Assembly: GCA_001796525.1 (NCBI GenBank)
Contig: MGMT01000075.1
Location: forward strand, 1 to 9,455
Length of the DNA: 9,455 nt
Direction of reading: 5' to 3'
Source: Chloroflexi bacterium RBG_13_51_52
Lineage (GTDB): Bacteria; Chloroflexota; Dehalococcoidia; Dehalococcoidales; RBG-16-60-22
The position numbers and the translations under genes were made by a program. Below are positions 6,087 to 9,455 of this stretch, one piece after another. The notes below the pieces were generated by a model, which was not told the DNA's origin, ran no database searches, and saw nothing but the letters and a program-made list of their open reading frames with translations. Within the stretch, counting starts at the first letter, position 1. The number at the start of each line of letters is the position of its first letter.

Positions 6087-6866
6087 TTGACCGTAAATAT
6101 CGCAGTAGCCGGCAAGGGAGGCACCGGCAAGACGTCCGTTACGAGCCTGGTTATTCGATACATTCTCAAGAATAATCTGGGCACCGTACTGGCAGTAGAT
6201 GCCGACCCGAACTCAAATCTTGCCGAGAGCCTCGGACTGGAAGTCAGGCAGACGGTAGGCAGGATATTGAACGAATTTCAGGGCGAAAAAATTAATATCC
6301 CGGCCGGAACCACCAAGGAAGCCTACCTGGAATACCAGCTGAACGTAGCGATTACAGAGGGTAAAGGCATCGACCTGATTACGATGGGGAGGGGCGAGGG
6401 ACCCGAGTGTTACTGCTATCCGAACGTCGTTATCAGGAAGCTCATCGACAAGTGGGCGAAGAACTATGCCTTCGTCGTCATGGACAACGAGGCCGGCATG
6501 GAGCATTTGAGCCGCCGGACCACGCAGAACATCGATGAAATACTGTTGGTATCCGACCATTCCGTGAAGGGACTGCGGGCGATAGCCCGCATCAGAGACC
6601 TGATAAAAGAACTTAAACTGGTGGTTAAAAGAGAATCGATAATCATCAATCTTGTCCCGGGTGAGGTAGACCCCCTGTTACAGGAGGAGATGGAGAGGCT
6701 GGGGATAAAGCCTGCGGCCATCATACCGGTGGATGAAGAGGTAAGGAAATACGACCTGGAACAAAAACCGTTGTTCCAATTGCCGGATACGTCAAAAGCG
6801 GCAAGGGCGGTGAATGAGTTGATGAGCAGGCTGTTGAAGACAACCGCCGTAAAGGAAACAAAATAA
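6087..6866 (+). CDS. cooC: CooC-type nickel-insertion ATPase, copy 2
   Basis: A 259-aa MinD/CooC-group ATPase, counted from the preferred TTG start. Deviant Walker A GKGGTGKT is at residues 9-16, AVDADPNSNLAESLG follows, the metal-binding CYC pair is in GEGPECYCYP (Cys108 and Cys110), and the Walker B region is VMDNEAGMEHLSRRT with Asp133. This matches the CooC/AcsF maturation factors that use ATP to load nickel into CO dehydrogenase or acetyl-CoA synthase. It differs markedly from copy 1: DNEAG in place of DMEAG, CYCYPN in place of CYCSEG, and a different region before the CxC. The copies are therefore old paralogues, not a recent duplication. ATG 6060 would add nine residues (MTTHKKESI) encoded partly by the repeat; the ribosome site and family alignment favour TTG 6087. 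It stands 142 bases upstream of folD. Confidence 0.92.
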   Translation: MTVNIAVAGKGGTGKTSVTSLVIRYILKNNLGTVLAVDADPNSNLAESLGLEVRQTVGRILNEFQGEKINIPAGTTKEAYLEYQLNVAITEGKGIDLITMGRGEGPECYCYPNVVIRKLIDKWAKNYAFVVMDNEAGMEHLSRRTTQNIDEILLVSDHSVKGLRAIARIRDLIKELKLVVKRESIIINLVPGEVDPLLQEEMERLGIKPAAIIPVDEEVRKYDLEQKPLFQLPDTSKAARAVNELMSRLLKTTAVKETK

Positions 6867-6875
6867 CAGGGAAAG

Positions 6876-6968
6876 ATGACCATGTATTCTAAAATGGCCG
6901 GAGGAATAAATATAGCATCTCAACAAATGCAGATGAACATGGAAATGTCAGAGGACTTGTTATTATAA
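6876..6968 (+). CDS. Possible Met-rich 30-aa small ORF
   Basis: An ATG-to-TAA frame of 30 codons begins nine bases after the cooC copy 2 stop, preceded by an AGGGAAAG stretch that could act as a ribosome site. It has seven methionines (positions 1, 3, 7, 18, 20, 22 and 24), with an alternating QMQMNMEM core, no cysteine, and a hydrophobic LLL end. I recognise no family. It may be a true small peptide (Met-rich segments can bind soft metals such as copper), a remnant of a longer gene, or chance. The closeness to cooC and the ribosome-site-like sequence are the only support. Confidence 0.3.
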   Translation: MTMYSKMAGGINIASQQMQMNMEMSEDLLL

Positions 6969-6976
6969 ATAGAACA

Positions 6977-6982
6977 TATAAT
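6977..6982 (+). promoter_or_regulatory. Candidate -10 element upstream of folD
   Basis: A perfect TATAAT lies 26 bases before the folD ATG, in a strongly A+T-rich stretch (6960-6995) that contrasts with the coding sequence around it. No convincing -35 box is found at 16-18 bases (TTGTTA is at only 14), so the promoter is tentative. Confidence 0.3.
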
Positions 6983-7008
6983 AAAAATATAATTGAAGAG
7001 GGGGGAAG

Positions 7009-7896
7009 ATGACAGCACAATTAATCAAGGGTGCGGAAGTCGCCGCGCAAATCAGAGAGGAACTGAAGAAAGAAATCGCCGAACTCAAGGCGAAGCACAA
7101 CGTAGTGCCCGGGCTGGTGACTGTACTCGTCGGGGCAGACCCGGCTTCGCAAGTCTACGTGGGTCAGAAAGAAAAGACCTCCAAAGAACTCGGCATCTAC
7201 TCGGAGAGGTACGACCTGCCGGAAAAAACCACGCAGAAGGAATTACTCGCCCTTGTCAACAAACTTAATAACGACCCCAAGATAAACGGTATCCTGGTAC
7301 AACTTCCCCTGCCCAAGCATTTGAACGAAGAGGAAGTGCTTTACACCATAGACCCTAAAAAGGATGTCGATGGTTTCCACCCGGTGAATGTGGGCAAGCT
7401 GATGATCGGCGAGCCGGACTACCTGCCGTGCACGCCAGCCGGCATCCAGCAGCTATTGATACGCTCCGGCACAACAATCGAAGGCGCCGAAGTAGTCGTC
7501 GTCGGCAGGAGCAACATCGTCGGCAAACCTATCGCTAATATGCTGCTGCAGAAAGCCCCCGGCGCTAACGCCACCGTTACCATCTGCCATACCAGGACCC
7601 GTGATATGGCTTTCCATACCAAACGGGCGGATATCCTGATAGTAGCGGCAGGGAAACCCAAAGCGGTCACCGGCGACATGGTCAAAGAAGGCGTGGTCGT
7701 CATCGATGTAGGGGTGAACGAAATCGGCAAGACCGCCGAAGGCAAGAGAATACTCGCCGGCGATGTTGATTTTGAGTCGGTCAGCCAGAAAGCCAAAGCC
7801 ATTACCCCGGTTCCCGGTGGCGTCGGCCCGATGACCATTACCATGCTGATGATGAACACGGTTAGAGCCGCCAAGGTAGCAGCGGGGATTAAATAA
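7009..7896 (+). CDS. folD: Bifunctional methylene-THF dehydrogenase / methenyl-THF cyclohydrolase
   Basis: Cytosolic enzyme of 295 aa that interconverts 10-formyl-, 5,10-methenyl- and 5,10-methylene-tetrahydrofolate, normally with NADP(H) or NAD(H). The catalytic domain has the Tyr50-xxx-Lys54 pair (YVGQKEK), Gln98 in GILVQLPLP, and Asp121 in KDVDGFHPVN. The Rossmann domain carries VVVVGRSNIVGKP at about 162-174. The C-terminal signature TPVPGGVGPMT is intact. These are the expected active-site residues, and the length is normal (about 280-300 aa). A G-rich ribosome site (GAGGGGGG) precedes ATG 7009. With fhs it forms the oxidised half of the methyl branch. The 72-aa protein gene follows after 34 bases, so folD probably heads or continues the folD-acsD-cooS transcript. 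Confidence 0.97.
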   Translation: MTAQLIKGAEVAAQIREELKKEIAELKAKHNVVPGLVTVLVGADPASQVYVGQKEKTSKELGIYSERYDLPEKTTQKELLALVNKLNNDPKINGILVQLPLPKHLNEEEVLYTIDPKKDVDGFHPVNVGKLMIGEPDYLPCTPAGIQQLLIRSGTTIEGAEVVVVGRSNIVGKPIANMLLQKAPGANATVTICHTRTRDMAFHTKRADILIVAAGKPKAVTGDMVKEGVVVIDVGVNEIGKTAEGKRILAGDVDFESVSQKAKAITPVPGGVGPMTITMLMMNTVRAAKVAAGIK

Positions 7897-7930
7897 GAAT
7901 ACAATATAGATATACGAAGGAGGATGGATT

Positions 7931-8149
7931 ATGGCGTACAAGACTATCAAGAAAGAGGCACCCGGGCGGGGTGAGGTGGATATCCTGGCAGAAACCTATG
8001 AAGCCGGTGAGCCGAAGGGAGAGGATGCCGGCCGGTGGCGTCAGAAACTGGAGAGTCGCGACGAGCAATTGAAGTACCTGAAGAGCGGCGAGCGCTACTG
8101 GTACAGCGACGACTGGTTCGGGAGCGAAAAACGTAAAAATCCGGCTTAA
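7931..8149 (+). CDS. Unrecognised 72-aa charged protein between folD and acsD
   Basis: I do not recognise this protein. It has a strong GGAGG ribosome site before ATG 7931 and lies 34 bases after folD and 13 bases before acsD, so it is almost certainly translated from the pathway transcript. The sequence is soluble-looking: about 30 of 72 residues are charged, roughly balanced, with no cysteine, signal peptide or membrane segment. Features are an N-terminal AYKTIKKEAPGRGEVDIL stretch, a probable helix at about 30-50 (GEDAGRWRQKLESRDEQLKY), and an aromatic patch RYWYSDDWF at 55-63. Lack of cysteines argues against an iron-sulfur or thiolate metal site of its own. A structural or assembly partner of FolD, AcsD or CooS is inference from position only. 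Confidence 0.8.
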   Translation: MAYKTIKKEAPGRGEVDILAETYEAGEPKGEDAGRWRQKLESRDEQLKYLKSGERYWYSDDWFGSEKRKNPA

Positions 8150-8162
8150 ATAAAGGAGAGAA

Positions 8163-9110
8163 ATGCCTTTTGAGATTCCAAAGACAGCATATAGCGGAAA
8201 AATCAAAGAAATAACACTGGGCAAAGGCGACAAGGCGGTGACTGTCGGCGGAGAAACGGCATATCCGTTTTACCTCTTCGAAGGCCAGATGCCTAATCTA
8301 CCCCGGATAGCCATGGAAGTGTATGATATGCCTCCAGAGGATTGGGCAGAAGCCGCATTGGAACCTTTCGCCGACGTTGTTAACGACCCGGTTGCCTGGG
8401 CACAGAAGTGCATCAAGGACTATGGGGCAGAGATGATATGCCTGCAACTCGTCAGTACCGACCCCAACGGCAAAAACCGCCCGGCTGATGAAGCCGCCGC
8501 GGTTGTGAAAAAGGTAGCGGACGCCATTAACGTGCCCTTGATTGTGTGGGGCACCGCTAACCACGATAAAGACACAGAGGTCTTGAGAACCGTGGCCGAA
8601 ATTTGCCAGGATAAAAGCCTGATTCTGGGACCGGTGGAGGAAGCCGACCATAAGAAAATCGGGGCGGCCGCCATCGGCTACAAGCACGTGGTCGTTGCCT
8701 CAACGCCGATAGATATCAACCTAGCCAAGCAACTGAACATCCTGCTGGGGAACCTGGGCGTCCCCGATAACCTGCTGGTGATAGACCCTACCGTTAGCGG
8801 CATCGGCTACGGCATCGAGTACTGCTACTCGGTGATGGAAAGAACGAGGATGGCAGCCCTGACACAGCAGGACACGAAGCTCCAGTTCCCCATCATCTGC
8901 AACCTTGCCAAGGAAACGTGGAAAACAAAAGAAGCCAAGATATCGGCGAAGGACGACCCCAAGATGGGTGACGCTAAAAAGCGGGGCATCCTGCTGGAGT
9001 CATTGTCGGCAACAATCCTGCTGATGGCAGGCGCCGATGTATTGATAATGAGACACCCCGATGCAATTAAACTGGTCAGGGAAATGATTACCGACCTGAC
9101 CGCAAAATAA
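8163..9110 (+). CDS. acsD: Acetyl-CoA synthase/CODH delta subunit (corrinoid Fe-S protein small subunit)
   Basis: A 315-aa TIM-barrel subunit that pairs with AcsC to form the corrinoid iron-sulfur protein, the methyl carrier from methyl-tetrahydrofolate to acetyl-CoA synthase. The N-terminal block GGETAYPFYLFEGQMPNLPR (29-48) followed by IAMEVYDMPPEDW is diagnostic for the AcsD/CdhD family. Later conserved parts are QLVSTDPNGKN (95-105), DPTVSGIGYGIEYCYSVMER (208-227) and FPIICNLAKETWK (242-254). The length is close to the roughly 320 aa usual for acetogens. AAGGAGAG precedes ATG 8163. The gene lies between the 72-aa protein and cooS, with 13- and 14-base gaps, so all three should be co-transcribed. 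Its partner acsC is not in the window. Confidence 0.95.
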   Translation: MPFEIPKTAYSGKIKEITLGKGDKAVTVGGETAYPFYLFEGQMPNLPRIAMEVYDMPPEDWAEAALEPFADVVNDPVAWAQKCIKDYGAEMICLQLVSTDPNGKNRPADEAAAVVKKVADAINVPLIVWGTANHDKDTEVLRTVAEICQDKSLILGPVEEADHKKIGAAAIGYKHVVVASTPIDINLAKQLNILLGNLGVPDNLLVIDPTVSGIGYGIEYCYSVMERTRMAALTQQDTKLQFPIICNLAKETWKTKEAKISAKDDPKMGDAKKRGILLESLSATILLMAGADVLIMRHPDAIKLVREMITDLTAK

Positions 9111-9124
9111 GGGAGGAGAATTAA

Positions 9125-9455
9125 ATGCCCGAAGAAAAACAAGCAAAGAGCATCGATAAAGCTACCCTGGAAATGATTGACAAAGCCTGCGAGGAAGGCA
9201 TTACTACGGTCTTCGACCGGGCGGAGAAAATGAAGCCCTGCCCTATCGGGGCCGACGGCAGCTGCTGCAAGAACTGCGCCATGGGTCCCTGCCGCGTGCC
9301 GCTAGCCAAGGGCAAGGAGGAGACGCCGGAAGAAAAGAAAGCCCGGGTGGGGGTCTGCGGCGCTACCGCGGAAACGATATCCGCCCGCAACTTCGCGCGG
9401 ATGATTGCCGCCGGCTCGGCATCGCACAGCGACCACGGTCGCCGCGTCGTCGAGG
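9125..9455 (+). CDS. cooS: Ni-dependent carbon monoxide dehydrogenase, N-terminal part (runs off window)
   Basis: The first 110 codons of the anaerobic CO dehydrogenase catalytic subunit (CooS/AcsA, about 630-670 aa when complete), which interconverts CO2 and CO. The frame is open to the window end. The cluster ligands fall where expected: Cys39 and Cys47 for the intersubunit D cluster; Cys48, Cys51 and Cys56 with Cys78 for the B cluster. In the Carboxydothermus enzyme, as I recall, the corresponding residues are 39, 47, 48, 51, 56 and 70, so the last cysteine is displaced by an eight-residue insertion here (KGKEETPEEKKAR region). A conserved HSDHG motif (101-105), part of the histidine proton path in the family, is present. 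GGGAGGAG precedes ATG 9125. Active-site C-cluster residues lie beyond the window. acsA would be the equivalent name if acsB is adjacent. Confidence 0.95.
   Translation, partial: MPEEKQAKSIDKATLEMIDKACEEGITTVFDRAEKMKPCPIGADGSCCKNCAMGPCRVPLAKGKEETPEEKKARVGVCGATAETISARNFARMIAAGSASHSDHGRRVVE

Noticed and set aside
7419..7950. Two overlapping - strand ORFs opposite folD
   Set aside because: folD is complete with all active-site motifs on the + strand; these antisense frames have no independent support.
1..9455. CRISPR arrays, tRNA or rRNA genes, transposases
   Set aside because: No regularly spaced direct repeats, cloverleaf-like segments, rRNA motifs or transposase frames were seen in reading both strands.

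Overview
This window holds part of a Wood-Ljungdahl (reductive acetyl-CoA) pathway locus of a strictly anaerobic prokaryote. The evidence is the linked set of formate-tetrahydrofolate ligase (fhs), FolD, the small corrinoid protein subunit AcsD, the start of a Ni-dependent CO dehydrogenase (cooS/acsA), and two CooC-type nickel-insertion ATPases. Gene content and order remind me most of Dehalococcoidia (Chloroflexota) from sediment or groundwater. That placement is recollection, not a search result, and other tetrahydrofolate-type acetogenic or sulfate-reducing lineages are not excluded.

Layout. (1) Positions 1-266 carry the 3' end of a major facilitator superfamily transporter gene on the + strand. 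(2) Positions 275-2986 carry a tightly packed four-gene operon on the - strand. Read from its promoter, it encodes a DUF1847 cysteine-containing protein, an MTH1187-family small protein, a TSUP (TauE/SafE-like) membrane transporter and a metallo-beta-lactamase-fold hydrolase. Its last gene converges on the MFS gene. (3) Positions 2987-3227 are a divergent control region with a good sigma70-type promoter on each strand. (4) From 3228 to the window end everything is on the + strand: cooC copy 1, fhs, a dispersed-type palindromic repeat, cooC copy 2, a possible 30-codon Met-rich ORF, folD, a 72-aa protein I do not recognise, acsD, and the first 110 codons of cooS.

How the genes work together. 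Fhs activates formate onto tetrahydrofolate. FolD carries the one-carbon unit from formyl- through methenyl- to methylene-tetrahydrofolate. AcsD is half of the corrinoid iron-sulfur protein that delivers the methyl group to acetyl-CoA synthase. CooS interconverts CO2 and CO, and the CooC ATPases load nickel into CooS and/or acetyl-CoA synthase. The remaining genes (acsB, acsC, methyltransferase, methylene-THF reductase) are not in the window and may lie downstream.

The points most worth a second look are the unrecognised 72-aa protein inside the folD-acsD-cooS run, the divergent signature motifs of Fhs, the two different CooC copies bracketing fhs, the repeat that supplies a misleading ATG in front of the second cooC, the Met-rich small ORF, and the unexplained - strand operon. 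I found no wholly novel multi-gene system that I could defend.
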